Shown piece after piece: positions 42,325 to 51,297 of a DNA stretch of 64,000 nucleotides; position 1 is the stretch's first letter; each line of letters starts with the position of its first letter. Position numbers and translations under genes: made by a program. Source of the stretch: Acidobacteriota bacterium. Its GTDB lineage: Bacteria > Acidobacteriota > Thermoanaerobaculia > UBA5066. The stretch lies in assembly GCA_029781975.1 (NCBI GenBank), contig JAKOVQ010000047.1:1-64000 (forward strand), read 5' to 3'. A model generated the notes under the pieces. It ran no database searches. It was not told the origin of the DNA and saw only the letters and a list, made by a program, of their open reading frames with translations.

Positions 42325-45300
42325 TCAGGCGTCGGGCCTGAGCTCCTTCAGCCGCTCGGGGACGTCGCGGTACCCCGCGTCGGTCCCGTAGATCTCGAGG
42401 TACGTCCTGTAGGCGCCTTCGAGGTCGCCGATCTGCTCGTAGACGTGGGCGAGGTCGTACTGGAGGCCGAGCTTGTCCTCCTCGCGGACCCCGATCGTCT
42501 CGAGCCCCTTCCGGTACCACTTCACCGCCAGCTGCGGAAGCCCCTTCTCGAGGAAGCAGAGTCCCAGCATCGAGCAGCACTCCACGGCGTGGAGCGGGTC
42601 CTTGGCGGCGAGCTGGAACTCCCCGATCGCCTCGTCGGTCAGCCCCATCTCCTTGTAGGCGATCCCGAGGTTGTAGTGGGTCTCGTAGTCCTCGGGCGAG
42701 AGGGACTGCTCGACCCCCTTCTTGAAGTCGCGGAAGATCTCCTCGAGGGACATCTCCTTCCCCATCAGGTCGGGTGGACCGCCGGCCGCGGGGACCTCCT
42801 GCTTGAGCTCCGACTGGAGCTCGTCGGCGAAGTTGAAGAAGTCCTGCTCGTCGGAGAAGAGCTCCGCGTCGTCGACGGCCGGGGCCGCCTCGGCCGGGGC
42901 CGGACCGGGCGGGGGCACCAGGACGGGACCCGACGCGTCCCGGGCCATCTCGTCGGACAGGGCGCGCCCGAGCTCGGCGTCGAGGACCGAGTCGAGGTCG
43001 ACCGAGAGGATGTCGTGGAGCTCGGGGCGCGGGACCTCTCCTCCGCGCGCGCCTTCCAGACGCTGGCGACGCGCCTGGATCTCCGGGTGGCCGGGGAACC
43101 GGGACTCCAGCGTCTGGAGCCGCTCGGCGGCGTCCACCACCATCCCCTGCTCCAGGCAGAAGTCGACCTCCGCCAGGTCGTCCGAGGTCGGGACGAGAGG
43201 GGGCGGCGGCGCGAGCGAGAGCGGCGCCGCATACGGGACGTCGGCGCTCTCCTCGAACGGAGCCTCGGCCGCCTCGAACGTCCCGGCCGTCTCGACGGTC
43301 TCGGTCGTCTCGACGGACTCGGTCGCCTCGACGGTCTCGGTCGTCTCGACGGCATCGGTCGCCTCGACGGGTTCGGAGGTCTCAGAGGCGGCCGGAGGGG
43401 TTTCGGGTGCCTCGGGGGCCTCGGGGGCCTCGGCGGCAACCTCGACCGGGAGCTCTTCCGGCGGCGCCTCCGGTTCCGCGGCGGCCACGGGCGGCGGGGC
43501 CGCCTGGGGCGGGACCGGCTCGGACGGGGCCGCGGGCTCGGCAGGCGTTGGCGGAGCCGCCGGCCGGGCCGGCCGCCCGGCCTTGCGGGCCAGCCCTTCC
43601 AGGAGGTCGTCCGGCAGGGTGACCGATGCGGCGGCCGGGGCCGGCTTCGGCCGGGGAGCCTTGGGCGTCTTGCGTCCGAGGATGTCGAGCTCGAGCTCGT
43701 CGGCCCGCGACTGCTTCGCCTTCCCCTTTCGGGCTTCGGGCGGGGCGTGGACGACCCCTTCCAGCAGCTCGTCCGCCGACGGCAGCGGTCGCGCCGCCTT
43801 CCGCCCGCCGGCGCGCGACGGCTCCGGAGCCGCCTGGAGCCCCGCGACGAGCTCGGCGAGCTCCTCCTCGGCCTGGGGCGTACCGTGCGGCTGCGGCGCC
43901 TCCAGGAGAGACTCGGGCGAAGGGACCTCCGGGACCGTCGCCTCGGCGGGGGCCGGGGCCGCGGACACCTCGCCGGGGACGGCGGCAGGAGGCTCCTCCA
44001 GCGGCTGCGCTGCCGCGACCTCGAGCTCCGGAACGGGCTCGAGCTCCCCGAAGCCGGGAGGCGTCGCGGCGGCGGGTCCCTCGAGCTCCGGCTCCTCCGC
44101 ACCGGGCCCCTTCGCCTCCCCGGGCCAGAGCGAGGCCGGGACTTCCAAGGCCGATATCGCCTCGGGCTCGGTCACGTGCGGGACCTCGGGAGCGGGAGCC
44201 TTCGCCTGCCGGAGCTCTCCGCCGGTGACCCCCGAAGGCTCCATCTCCCGCGCAGGCTCCTCGGCGCGGGGCCCTTCGGCCGACAGAGGCCCCTGCGGGC
44301 CCGGCACGGCGGCTACGACGGGCTCTGCCGGCGCCGCGGCGACCTCCGCCACCGACGCCTCCTCGAGCGGGACCTCCGGAGCGGGCGCTGCCGGCTGCGC
44401 CGGGAAGAAGCCGCTCCGGACGGTGGGCGCCGGGCCCCACTCCCCTGAGACGAACCCGTCGAGGACGGTGGTGACCTCCTCGGCCGAGACGGAGAGCTCA
44501 CCCGACGGGGGCGGGCCCGGAGGGGCGGCCACGGGGTGGCTGGGCGCCTCCGTCGGGAGCCCCAGGAGCGCCTCGAGGCCGCGAATCCTCTCCTCCCGCC
44601 CCTCCTGGCGATACCTGTGGACGAGGACGTCCGCCTCGGCCCGGGCCAGGTCCTTGCGCCCCTGCTCGAGATAGATCTCGAACAGCTTCTCCCGCAGCCT
44701 GAGGGATTCGGGGGCCTGCTCGAGGAACGGCGTGAGCTGATCCACGGCCTTCTCCAGCAGACCGTACTTGCGGAAGACCTCGGCCTCGACCAGGGCCTCG
44801 TCGAGCGCCGACTCCGAAGCGCTCGGGCGCGGCGCGACCGGGGCCGCGAGGACGGGGACCTCGACGGCGAGGTCGGGGACGTCCCATCCTTCCGACGCTT
44901 CCAGCGGCGCGGGAGAGGGCTCCGGGGGAGGGGCGACGAAGGCGGAGGGCGCCGGCCACCCTTCCCCGAGCTCGAACGAGAGGGACGCTGGTCCGCCCGG
45001 CTGGGGAAGCGACGGCTGGGACGGCGGGGGACCGGGCGCCAGGCCCGCCGACTGGGGATCGCCGAAGGAGAACTCGACCGAGGGGGGCTCCTCGATCTCC
45101 TCGGCGGAGGGGAGGCGCTCCGGTGCCGGAAGGCCCGAGGGCGGCGTCGGGGTCCCTCCTCGCTTCGCGCGCGCCTCGAACTCCTCGATCGCCTCGGCGG
45201 CCGAGAGAGGCTGCCAGCCGATGTCGAAGTCCTCCGGCGGGCGGGGGGTCTCGGGAGGCCGCGAGGCGCTGCGCGCCGCGGCGGCTCCCCGCCCCTCGCG

Positions 45301-46743
45301 CGTCCAGACGTCCGCGGCCGGGAGCTGGGGGACCCCCCGGGCCGGCGTCCGCGCCGTCGCGGGAGAGGGCTCGCCCACGAGGTCCTCCTCCGCGAGGTCG
45401 AACTCGAACGAGCCCGCCGGCGAGGAGGGAGCGGGCGCCGAGATCTCTCCGGCGGGAGCCTGGGGGGGGGCCTGCGCGGGAGGAGCGGACGGCTCGACCG
45501 GGGTGAAGCCGGGGATGGTGATCTCGTAGGCGGTCTCGGGGACGACGGTCCGCGCCCCCGGCGTCGGGCCCGCCACGAGCGGCTCGAGCTGGGCGAGGCG
45601 CGCCCGGAACTCGGCGTTCTGCGGCTCCGCCCTCGCGCAGCTGCGGAGGGCCTCGATCGCCTCGGCGATCTTCCCCTGCTTGCGGTAGAGCTCCGAGAGG
45701 GCCGACCGGTACGGGACCGCCGTCGCGATGTCCCCGGCGGCCTCCGCCACGTCCCCGACCTTCCGGACGATCTCGAGGTTGTCCGGGGCGGCCTTCGCGA
45801 TCGGCCCCAGGAGGGTGATCGCCTTCTTCGCCTCCCCGCGGCGGACCGCGAGCTCCACGAGCGGGAGCGCCGCCTGGAAGGCTGCGAGGGGATTCCGGCC
45901 CCGGAGCTGGATCCTGACGACGGCGGAGAGGACCTCCTCGTTGTCCGGCTCGACCGCCTGCGCCTTGGCCGCGAACGACTTCGCCTCGGCCATGTCGTTC
46001 GCCGAGAGGGCGACGTCGGCCGAGAGGAGGAAGAGCGGGACCGAACGGGGGGTGGTCTCCAGCGCCTTGCGGAGGACCGTCCGCGCCTCGTCGACGTGGT
46101 TCACGGAGACGAGCAGGGGGACGAGGGCCTTCAGGACGTCGATGCTGTCGGGCGAGAGGCGGAGCGCCTTCTCGTAGACGCGGATCGCCTCCTCGGTCGC
46201 TCCGCGCTCCACGAGGGCCTGGGCGACCACGACGTACTCCTTGAGCGCCTCCGGGATCCGCTTGCTCTGCGTGAACAGGTCGGCGAGCTTGACGTGGAGC
46301 TGGAGGTTGCCCGCGTCGATCGCCGCCATCTTCTGGTAGATCCCGATGGCCCCCGGGACGTTGTCCTGCTTGAGGAGGTAGTCCGCCAGCACCTGGTAGT
46401 TGCTCTTGGCCTCCATCCAGAGCTGCTGCTTGGCGTACAGCTCCGCGAGCTTCTCGTAGATCTCGAGCCGGGCCGGGTCGAGCTTGTTGATCTTCTTGTA
46501 CATCGCGATCGCGCGGACGTAGAAGCCGTCCTTGGCGTAGTGGTCCGCGATGCGCGAGAAGAACGGGATCGACTCGTCGTTCCGGTTGAGCCGGACGTAC
46601 AGGTCGCCCACCTTGTTCAGGACGTTGATGTCTCCGGGGGTCTCCTCGAGGACCTTGAGGTAGTCCTTGAGCGCCGAGTCGACCTTCCCCTTGAGGAGCC
46701 ACTTCTCCGCAGAGGAGATCAGGGCTTCGCGCTTGGAGGCCAC
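42325..46743 (-). CDS. Giant TPR protein with long Ala/Pro/Glu-rich middle region
   Basis: The 1472-residue protein has TPR repeats in about residues 1-370 (starting SSAEKWLLKGKVDSALKDYLKVLEETPGD). A low-complexity region of about 800 residues rich in Pro, Ala and Glu follows, with a few isolated TPR-like helices. A terminal TPR set (about 1390-1470) contains YETHYNLGIAYKEMGLTDEAIGEFQ. The middle includes a run of EATESVETTETV-type hexamers encoded by 18-bp tandem repeats at 43283-43372. No signal peptide or membrane span is seen, so it is probably a cytoplasmic scaffold. It follows rnhB by 21 bp and may share its transcript. ATG at 46743, with GAGAAG nearby as a weak ribosome-binding site. 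Confidence 0.85.
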   Translation of the reverse strand: MASKREALISSAEKWLLKGKVDSALKDYLKVLEETPGDINVLNKVGDLYVRLNRNDESIPFFSRIADHYAKDGFYVRAIAMYKKINKLDPARLEIYEKLAELYAKQQLWMEAKSNYQVLADYLLKQDNVPGAIGIYQKMAAIDAGNLQLHVKLADLFTQSKRIPEALKEYVVVAQALVERGATEEAIRVYEKALRLSPDSIDVLKALVPLLVSVNHVDEARTVLRKALETTPRSVPLFLLSADVALSANDMAEAKSFAAKAQAVEPDNEEVLSAVVRIQLRGRNPLAAFQAALPLVELAVRRGEAKKAITLLGPIAKAAPDNLEIVRKVGDVAEAAGDIATAVPYRSALSELYRKQGKIAEAIEALRSCARAEPQNAEFRARLAQLEPLVAGPTPGARTVVPETAYEITIPGFTPVEPSAPPAQAPPQAPAGEISAPAPSSPAGSFEFDLAEEDLVGEPSPATARTPARGVPQLPAADVWTREGRGAAAARSASRPPETPRPPEDFDIGWQPLSAAEAIEEFEARAKRGGTPTPPSGLPAPERLPSAEEIEEPPSVEFSFGDPQSAGLAPGPPPSQPSLPQPGGPASLSFELGEGWPAPSAFVAPPPEPSPAPLEASEGWDVPDLAVEVPVLAAPVAPRPSASESALDEALVEAEVFRKYGLLEKAVDQLTPFLEQAPESLRLREKLFEIYLEQGRKDLARAEADVLVHRYRQEGREERIRGLEALLGLPTEAPSHPVAAPPGPPPSGELSVSAEEVTTVLDGFVSGEWGPAPTVRSGFFPAQPAAPAPEVPLEEASVAEVAAAPAEPVVAAVPGPQGPLSAEGPRAEEPAREMEPSGVTGGELRQAKAPAPEVPHVTEPEAISALEVPASLWPGEAKGPGAEEPELEGPAAATPPGFGELEPVPELEVAAAQPLEEPPAAVPGEVSAAPAPAEATVPEVPSPESLLEAPQPHGTPQAEEELAELVAGLQAAPEPSRAGGRKAARPLPSADELLEGVVHAPPEARKGKAKQSRADELELDILGRKTPKAPRPKPAPAAASVTLPDDLLEGLARKAGRPARPAAPPTPAEPAAPSEPVPPQAAPPPVAAAEPEAPPEELPVEVAAEAPEAPEAPETPPAASETSEPVEATDAVETTETVEATESVETTETVETAGTFEAAEAPFEESADVPYAAPLSLAPPPPLVPTSDDLAEVDFCLEQGMVVDAAERLQTLESRFPGHPEIQARRQRLEGARGGEVPRPELHDILSVDLDSVLDAELGRALSDEMARDASGPVLVPPPGPAPAEAAPAVDDAELFSDEQDFFNFADELQSELKQEVPAAGGPPDLMGKEMSLEEIFRDFKKGVEQSLSPEDYETHYNLGIAYKEMGLTDEAIGEFQLAAKDPLHAVECCSMLGLCFLEKGLPQLAVKWYRKGLETIGVREEDKLGLQYDLAHVYEQIGDLEGAYRTYLEIYGTDAGYRDVPERLKELRPDA
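43283..43372. repeat. Five 18-bp tandem units within the TPR gene
   Basis: Units of TCGGTC(G/T)(T/C)CTCGACGG-type sequence repeat five times at 18-bp intervals (43283, 43301, 43319, 43337, 43355), encoding Val/Ala-Glu-Thr/Ala-Thr-Glu/Asp hexamers on the minus strand. The first unit is more divergent. Being a multiple of three, the array can change length without breaking the frame. Confidence 0.8.
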
Positions 46744-46764
46744 GTCCGATCTTCTCCCCGATCC

Positions 46765-47526
46765 TCAGGCCGCCGCAACCGTTCCGGCCGCCGCGCCGCC
46801 GAGGACGCCGCGGAAGCTGAGCCGATGCAGCGGGCACGGCCCGTGGCGCCGGAGGGCCTCGAGGTGCTCCGCGCTCCCGTATCCCTTGTGGGAGGCGAAC
46901 CCGTACCACGGGTAGTCGCGGCCGGCGCGCTCCATGAGGCGGTCCCGCTCGACCTTCGCGACGACCGAGGCGGCCGCGATGCAGGCGACGCGGCCGTCCC
47001 CCTTCACGACGGCGCGCTGCGGGAGCGAGAGGCCGGGGATCGGCGCGGCGCCGTCCACCAGGACGAAGCCGGGCCCGGCCCCCGCGCTGGAAAGAGCGGC
47101 GAGCGCCCGGTGCATCGCGAGGAAGGTCGCCGGCGCGATCCCGAGCGCGTCGATCTCGGCAGCGGAGGCCGCTCCGATCCCGAAGGCGAGGGCGGCCCGG
47201 CGGACCCTCCGGTCCACGTCCTCGCGCACCTCGGAGGTGAGGACCTTCGAGTCGTCCAGCCCTCCGATCCGGGCGCCAGAGGGGAGGATCACGGCGGCGG
47301 CGAGGACCGGTCCGGCGAGGGAGCCGCGGCCCACCTCGTCCACGCCCGCGACGAACGCGACCCCGCCGCCGCGGACGTCGAGCTCGACGGCCTCGAGCGC
47401 CGCGAGGCGGGAGCGCTCGCCGGAGAGGACGCAGGCCGACCGCCTCGCCCCCGCTCGGGTCACGCCCCCTTCCGTGCTCCCCGAGGCGCCGGCGCTCCGG
47501 CGCGCCCCGCCCGCGTTCCGGTCCAT
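46765..47526 (-). CDS. rnhB: Ribonuclease HII
   Basis: The RNase HII core is clear: AGVDEVGRGSLAGPV with the catalytic Asp-Glu pair, GLDDSKVLT, VLVDGAAPI and AASVVAKVERDRLM, followed by YGFASHKGYG. It removes ribonucleotides from DNA and RNA-DNA hybrids. The start is ambiguous. ATG at 47526 (253 residues) has AGGAGG only 3 nt upstream and a Gly/Ala-rich front. GTG at 47463 (232 residues) has GGAAGG about 5 nt upstream and gives a more usual length. The gene follows rplS in the conserved trmD-rplS-rnhB order. Confidence 0.93.
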   Translation of the reverse strand: MDRNAGGARRSAGASGSTEGGVTRAGARRSACVLSGERSRLAALEAVELDVRGGGVAFVAGVDEVGRGSLAGPVLAAAVILPSGARIGGLDDSKVLTSEVREDVDRRVRRAALAFGIGAASAAEIDALGIAPATFLAMHRALAALSSAGAGPGFVLVDGAAPIPGLSLPQRAVVKGDGRVACIAAASVVAKVERDRLMERAGRDYPWYGFASHKGYGSAEHLEALRRHGPCPLHRLSFRGVLGGAAAGTVAAA

Positions 47527-47572
47527 CCGCCTCCTGGATCCGCCCGCGTCCGCCCTCGGGCGGCGCGGAACG

Positions 47573-47920
47573 CTAGTTGTCGCGCCTCTCGGCGATACGG
47601 GCCGCCTTGCCGCGCAGCTGACGGAGGTAGTAGAGCTTCGCCCGGCGGACGATGCCGTGGCGCTCGACCTCGATCCGCTCGAGGACGGGAGAGTGGACCG
47701 GGAACGTCCTCTCCACTCCGATCCCCTGAGAGACCTTCCGGACGGTGAAGGTCTCCCGGACCCCACCCCCCTTGCGGGCGATGACGAGGCCCTGGAAGAC
47801 CTGGATCCTCTCCTTCTCGCCCTCGCGGACCTTCACGTGAACCTTGACGGTGTCGCCCGGAGCGAACGGGGGAACATCCCCCCGGAGAGCATGGCGTTCC
47901 GCCTCGATGAGCTTGTCCAT
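47573..47920 (-). CDS. rplS: 50S ribosomal protein L19
   Basis: The 115-residue protein is a standard L19: [31 protein letters not shown], then [47 protein letters not shown] and the ending [18 protein letters not shown]. It stabilises the 30S-50S interface. ATG at 47920 has GGAGG about 10 nt upstream. An in-frame start farther upstream (47983) exists but adds a non-family extension. The gene is separated from trmD by about 100 bp. Confidence 0.97.
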   Translation of the reverse strand: MDKLIEAERHALRGDVPPFAPGDTVKVHVKVREGEKERIQVFQGLVIARKGGGVRETFTVRKVSQGIGVERTFPVHSPVLERIEVERHGIVRRAKLYYLRQLRGKAARIAERRDN

Positions 47921-48019
47921 CCCCAGGAACCTCCACGAAAAAACGTGCTGGCCGCCAACCCGCTCCGAGGGACACGTCGCCATGCCCCGACCGAGCCGAA
48001 CGACCAGCGGCGCGGTAGT

Positions 48020-48772
48020 TTAGGGGGAAACCCGGTCCCGGGCAACCCGCGAAAGCATCTCGCGGTCCTCGTCCGTCCGGGGCCGGAACCGCTCGAGGAG
48101 GTCCGGACGCCAGCGGGCGGTCTCCCGGAACTGCTGCTCGCGCCGCCAGAGGCGGATCCGCTCGTGGTGGCCCGAGAAGAGGACGTCCGGGACGGCCCTC
48201 CCGCGGAACTCGCGCGGCCGGGTGTAGTGCGGATGGTCGAGGAGCCCGTCCTCGAAGCTGTCGGCCGTGACGCTCCCCGAGTCGCCGACGACGCCCGGCA
48301 GGAACCGGGAGACGGCCTCGATGACCGCCAGGGCGGCCACCTCCCCGCCGGAGAGGACGAAGTCGCCGAGGGAGAGCTCCTCGTCGAAGAGGCCGGCCTC
48401 CCGCGCGCGCTCGTCGATCCCCTCGTACCGGCCGCAGACGAGCGACACCCGCACGCGACCCGACAGCTCGCGGACGACCCCGGCGTCGAGACGGCGGCCG
48501 CGCGGGGAGAGGAAGACCACGTGGGGCGCCGGCGCGCCGGGCTCCGAACGGAGCGCCTCCACGGCAGCGGCCACGGGCGGGGCCGAAAGGACCATCCCGG
48601 GACCGCCTCCGTAGGGCTCGTCGTCGACCTTGCGGTGGGGGTCGTCGGAGAAGAGCCGCAGGTCCACCAGCCGGATGTCGAGGAGGCCGGCGTCGACCGC
48701 GCGGCCCACCAGCGACTCGGCCAGCGGCGAGGCGAAGTAGCCCGGGAAGATGGTCAGGACGTCGAAACGCAT
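48020..48772 (-). CDS. trmD: tRNA (guanine-37-N1)-methyltransferase TrmD
   Basis: The 250-residue SPOUT-fold enzyme has the start MRFDVLTIFPGYF, the VDDEPYGGGPGMVL segment, VCGRYEGIDER and the AdoMet-binding trefoil knot SLGDFVLSGGEVAALAVIE. It methylates G37 of tRNAs such as tRNA-Pro and tRNA-Leu, preventing frameshifts. The ATG at 48770-48772 follows rimM by 11 bp. The open frame extends upstream through rimM but is not coding. Length is normal. Confidence 0.97.
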   Translation of the reverse strand: MRFDVLTIFPGYFASPLAESLVGRAVDAGLLDIRLVDLRLFSDDPHRKVDDEPYGGGPGMVLSAPPVAAAVEALRSEPGAPAPHVVFLSPRGRRLDAGVVRELSGRVRVSLVCGRYEGIDERAREAGLFDEELSLGDFVLSGGEVAALAVIEAVSRFLPGVVGDSGSVTADSFEDGLLDHPHYTRPREFRGRAVPDVLFSGHHERIRLWRREQQFRETARWRPDLLERFRPRTDEDREMLSRVARDRVSP

Positions 48773-48783
48773 GGCGGCGCCCC

Positions 48784-49308
48784 TCAGTCCAGGAGGCCGA
48801 GCGGCGGATCGAGGACGACGCGCCGGGCCCCCACGTCGACGGAGACGACGATCCCCTCGACGAACGGGACGTCCCGCGGCCCGGACGGCGTCGAGAGCGT
48901 CAGCATCGGCCGCCCCGCCACGTCTCCAAGAGCCTCCACCCGCCCGAGGGGGCGGCCGTCGGTCCCGACGGCGTCGCACCCTTCGATCTCGAAGTGAAAG
49001 ACGAACCCGTCCGGACGCCGGGCGAGGCGGTCCGCCGGAACGGCGAGGTCCCGTCCGCGCAGGGCCTCGGCCGCCTCCAGGCTCTCCACGCCCGAGAGCT
49101 TCAGGAGCGGCCTCCCCTGGTGCCAACGCACCGCCGTGACCTTCGTCTCCCGCGCGCCACCCGAGGGGTCGACGAGGAGGAGCTCGAGGCCGGCGCGGAA
49201 CCGCTCCGGGAAGTCGGTCAGCGGGTCGACGACGACCTCGCCGGCGAGGCCGTGAGGGCGGGCGACCCGCCCGACGACCACCGGCCCGGCGGGACCGTCC
49301 GTCGGCAC
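48784..49308 (-). CDS. rimM: 16S rRNA processing protein RimM
   Basis: The 174-residue protein begins PVVVGRVARPHGLAGEVVVDPLTDFPERF, the RimM motif GxxxxxHGxxGxxxV, and ends with a PRC-barrel domain including LTLSTPSGPRDVPFVEGIV. RimM assists 30S maturation by binding S19. It starts at 49308 (ATG or GTG class start within an overlapping translation operon) and follows rpsP after 11 bp. Order rpsP-rimM-trmD-rplS is the conserved bacterial arrangement; no KH-domain gene (khpA) lies between rpsP and rimM. Confidence 0.96.
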   Translation of the reverse strand: MPTDGPAGPVVVGRVARPHGLAGEVVVDPLTDFPERFRAGLELLLVDPSGGARETKVTAVRWHQGRPLLKLSGVESLEAAEALRGRDLAVPADRLARRPDGFVFHFEIEGCDAVGTDGRPLGRVEALGDVAGRPMLTLSTPSGPRDVPFVEGIVVSVDVGARRVVLDPPLGLLD

Positions 49309-49319
49309 GCCGGCCCGCC

Positions 49320-49565
49320 TCAGGCCTGGGCGGCGGGGACCTTGACGAGGAGCCGGCGAACGGTCGGCGACGCCTGCGCGCCCTTCCCGATCCAGACCTG
49401 GGCCTTCTCGCGGTCGACCTTCAGGAGAGGGGGATTCTTGGTGGGGTCGTAGTGGCCGAGCTCCTCGACGACCTGGGCGGTCGGGGTCTTCGTGGAGTCC
49501 GAGACGACGATGCGGTAGGCGGGCGCGTTGGTGCCGCCGACGCGGCGGAGTCGGATCTTCAGCAT
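49320..49565 (-). CDS. rpsP: 30S ribosomal protein S16
   Basis: The 81-residue protein is a standard S16: MLKIRLRRVGGTNAPAYRIVVSDS, followed by VVEELGHYDPTKNPPLLKVDREKAQVWIGKGAQASPTVRRLL. It is needed for 30S assembly. ATG at 49565 has GAAAGGAAGA 5-8 nt upstream. It lies 41 bp after ffh in the same direction and probably shares its transcript. Confidence 0.97.
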   Translation of the reverse strand: MLKIRLRRVGGTNAPAYRIVVSDSTKTPTAQVVEELGHYDPTKNPPLLKVDREKAQVWIGKGAQASPTVRRLLVKVPAAQA

Positions 49566-49606
49566 GGTCTTCCTTTCACGGGTGTCGGGTCGTCACCGGG
49601 GCGGTC

Positions 49607-50908
49607 TCAGAACCGCATCCGGGCGGCGCCCTTCATCAGCTTCTTCATCTCGAGGTACTGCTTGAGCAGCTGGTTGAGCTCGGGGACGCTCGTCCCGGAC
49701 CCGGAGGCGACCCGCCTCTTCCGGCTCCCGTCGAGGACGCGCGGGTCCTCGCGCTCCTCGGCGGTCATCGAGTCGATCATCGCCTCGAACCGCTTGGTGG
49801 CGTCGTCGGGGATGTCCAGGTTCCGGAGCTGCTTGAACGGCCCCACCTTCGGGAGGTGGCCGACGAGGCTGCTCAGCGAGCCGAGCTTCTTCAGCTGGCG
49901 GAACTGGTCCCTGAGGTCGTCCAGGGTGAACTCGTTGCGGCGGAGCCGCTCGACGGTCCGGAGCGCGGCCTTCTCGTCGGTCTCCGCCTGGACCTTCTCG
50001 ACGAGGGAGAGGACGTCGCCCATCCCGAGGATGCGCGAGGCCGCGCGGTCGGGGTGGAAGACCTCGAACTCCTTCACCTTCTCGCCGACGCCGGCGAACT
50101 TCAGGGGGCGTCGGGCGACCGTCGCGAGGGAGAGGGCGGCGCCCCCCCGGGCGTCGCCGTCCATCTTCGTCAGGATCACCCCGGTCAGCGGAAGGCGGGC
50201 CCCGAACGCGCCGGCGGAGCGGACCGCGTCCTGACCGGTCATGGCGTCGGCGACGAAGAGGATCTCCTCGGGCTCGGTGGCCTCGCGGATCCGGGCCACC
50301 TCCTCCATCAGGACCTCGTCGACGTGGAGGCGCCCCGCGGTGTCGAGGATGGCCACGTCGTAGCCGAAGAGCTTCGCCTCCTTGACGGCCGCCTTCGCCC
50401 GGACGACGGCGTCGGGCTCTCCCTTCGGGTCGAAGCAGAAGAGGCCGTTCTCCTTCGCCAGGGTCCTGAGCTGCTCGGTGGCCGCGGGGCGGTGGACGTC
50501 GGCCGGGACGAGGAGGACCTGCTTGCGGAGGGTCGTCTTGAGGTGGAGCGCGAGCTTGGCCGCGCTGGTCGTCTTGCCGGAGCCCTGGAGCCCGACGAGC
50601 AGGATGACGGCCGGACGCTTCTTCAGGGAGAGGGGGGTCGCCTGGCCGCCGAGGATCCTGACGAGCTCGTCCTGGACGATCTTCAGGACCTGCTGGGCCG
50701 GGGAGAGCGACGTCAGGACCTCGTGGCCGACCGCCCGCTCCCGCACCGCCTGCGTGAACGACTTGACGACGTCCACGTGGACGTCCGCCTCGAGGAGCGC
50801 CACGCGGATCTCCTTGAGGGCCTGGTCGACGTGGAACTCCGTGAGGTGGCCTTCGCCCCGGAGCTCCTTGAAGACGCGCTGGAGACGTTCGGAAAGGGAG
50901 TCGAACAT
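49607..50908 (-). CDS. ffh: Signal recognition particle protein Ffh (SRP54)
   Basis: The 433-residue GTPase has the N domain (1-90), the G domain with GLQGSGKTTSAAKLA, DTAGRLHVD and TKMDGDARGG, and a Met-rich M domain ending NQLLKQYLEMKKLMKGAARMRF. The M-domain SGS motif (ASGSGTSV) binds SRP RNA. Ffh targets nascent membrane proteins to FtsY. The ATG at 50908 has no Shine-Dalgarno sequence; a good promoter places the transcript start only about 6 nt upstream. It heads the translation operon running to rnhB and possibly to the TPR gene. Confidence 0.97.
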   Translation of the reverse strand: MFDSLSERLQRVFKELRGEGHLTEFHVDQALKEIRVALLEADVHVDVVKSFTQAVRERAVGHEVLTSLSPAQQVLKIVQDELVRILGGQATPLSLKKRPAVILLVGLQGSGKTTSAAKLALHLKTTLRKQVLLVPADVHRPAATEQLRTLAKENGLFCFDPKGEPDAVVRAKAAVKEAKLFGYDVAILDTAGRLHVDEVLMEEVARIREATEPEEILFVADAMTGQDAVRSAGAFGARLPLTGVILTKMDGDARGGAALSLATVARRPLKFAGVGEKVKEFEVFHPDRAASRILGMGDVLSLVEKVQAETDEKAALRTVERLRRNEFTLDDLRDQFRQLKKLGSLSSLVGHLPKVGPFKQLRNLDIPDDATKRFEAMIDSMTAEEREDPRVLDGSRKRRVASGSGTSVPELNQLLKQYLEMKKLMKGAARMRF

Positions 50909-50920
50909 CGAAAGGCGGAG

Positions 50921-50950
50921 ATTTTACCGGCCGTTCCACCCGGCGGTCAA
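50921..50950 (-). promoter_or_regulatory. Sigma-70-type promoter of the ffh operon
   Basis: On the minus strand TTGACC (50945-50950) and TAAAAT (50921-50926) are separated by 18 nt. The -10 ends 12 nt before the ffh ATG, so the leader would be about 6 nt, too short for a normal ribosome-binding site. Confidence 0.7.
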
Positions 50951-51023
50951 CGAAGCGCTACCCCGCCCCGACCATCCGGTCCCGGGGCGGCCGGCCCGCC
51001 CGCCGCTCACCGGGCCGCGGGGC

Positions 51024-51051
51024 TTGACAGGCGGCGTGGATGCCGTATTCT
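51024..51051 (+). promoter_or_regulatory. Strong sigma-70-type promoter of the lipoprotein gene
   Basis: TTGACA (51024-51029), spacer 16 nt, TATTCT (51046-51051). This is the best consensus match in the window. Transcription would begin near 51058, about 240 nt before the lipoprotein start. Confidence 0.75.
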
Positions 51052-51057
51052 CTCCGG

Positions 51058-51297
51058 CCGAAGCTCGGGGCAGGAGAGAGTCCCGCCCTTTTTTTCTCCT
51101 GTACCCTCTTGGGGAGACGGCCGTCAGACGGCGCCGAGGGTCCCGTGAGGGTCGATTTCGAGCCTGGGGTATCGAGCCCTGGTTGGTCTCCAGGCCCGGA
51201 TGAGAGACACTACTTTTTTCCCGACCGATCCCGGAAAGCCGCTTCCCCATAGGGGACGCTGACCCCAGCGACCCAAGCTCATGCAAGGAGAGACCGA
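51058..51297 (+). ncRNA. Structured 5' leader or small RNA upstream of the lipoprotein gene
   Basis: This gene-free stretch between the promoter and the lipoprotein ATG contains several potential hairpins. GCCG/CGGC lies near 51118-51131. GGGTCGAT pairs with ATCGA-CCC (one bulge) at about 51155-51185. CCTGG/CCAGG encloses a 7-nt loop just after it, and CCGGAT pairs with ATCC-CGG further on. A T7 run sits at about 51089-51095, close to the transcript start. GGGC/GCCC directly before it and CAGGAGA/TCTCCTG around it would form mutually exclusive stems, as in an attenuator. I recognise no riboswitch, 6S RNA or SRP RNA signature. It could be a regulatory leader or a processed small RNA. Confidence 0.45.

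Noticed and set aside
43283-43372. CRISPR-like array
   Set aside because: The 18-bp units are head-to-tail with no spacers and encode a peptide repeat in the TPR gene.
44536-47748. Long open frame on the plus strand opposite the TPR, rnhB and rplS genes
   Set aside because: It crosses several real genes on the other strand and has biased, motif-free composition.
51058-51297. 6S RNA or SRP (4.5S) RNA next to ffh
   Set aside because: The conserved GGTCAGG...GGAAGCAGC segment of SRP RNA and the long 6S rod were not found; only a structured leader can be supported.
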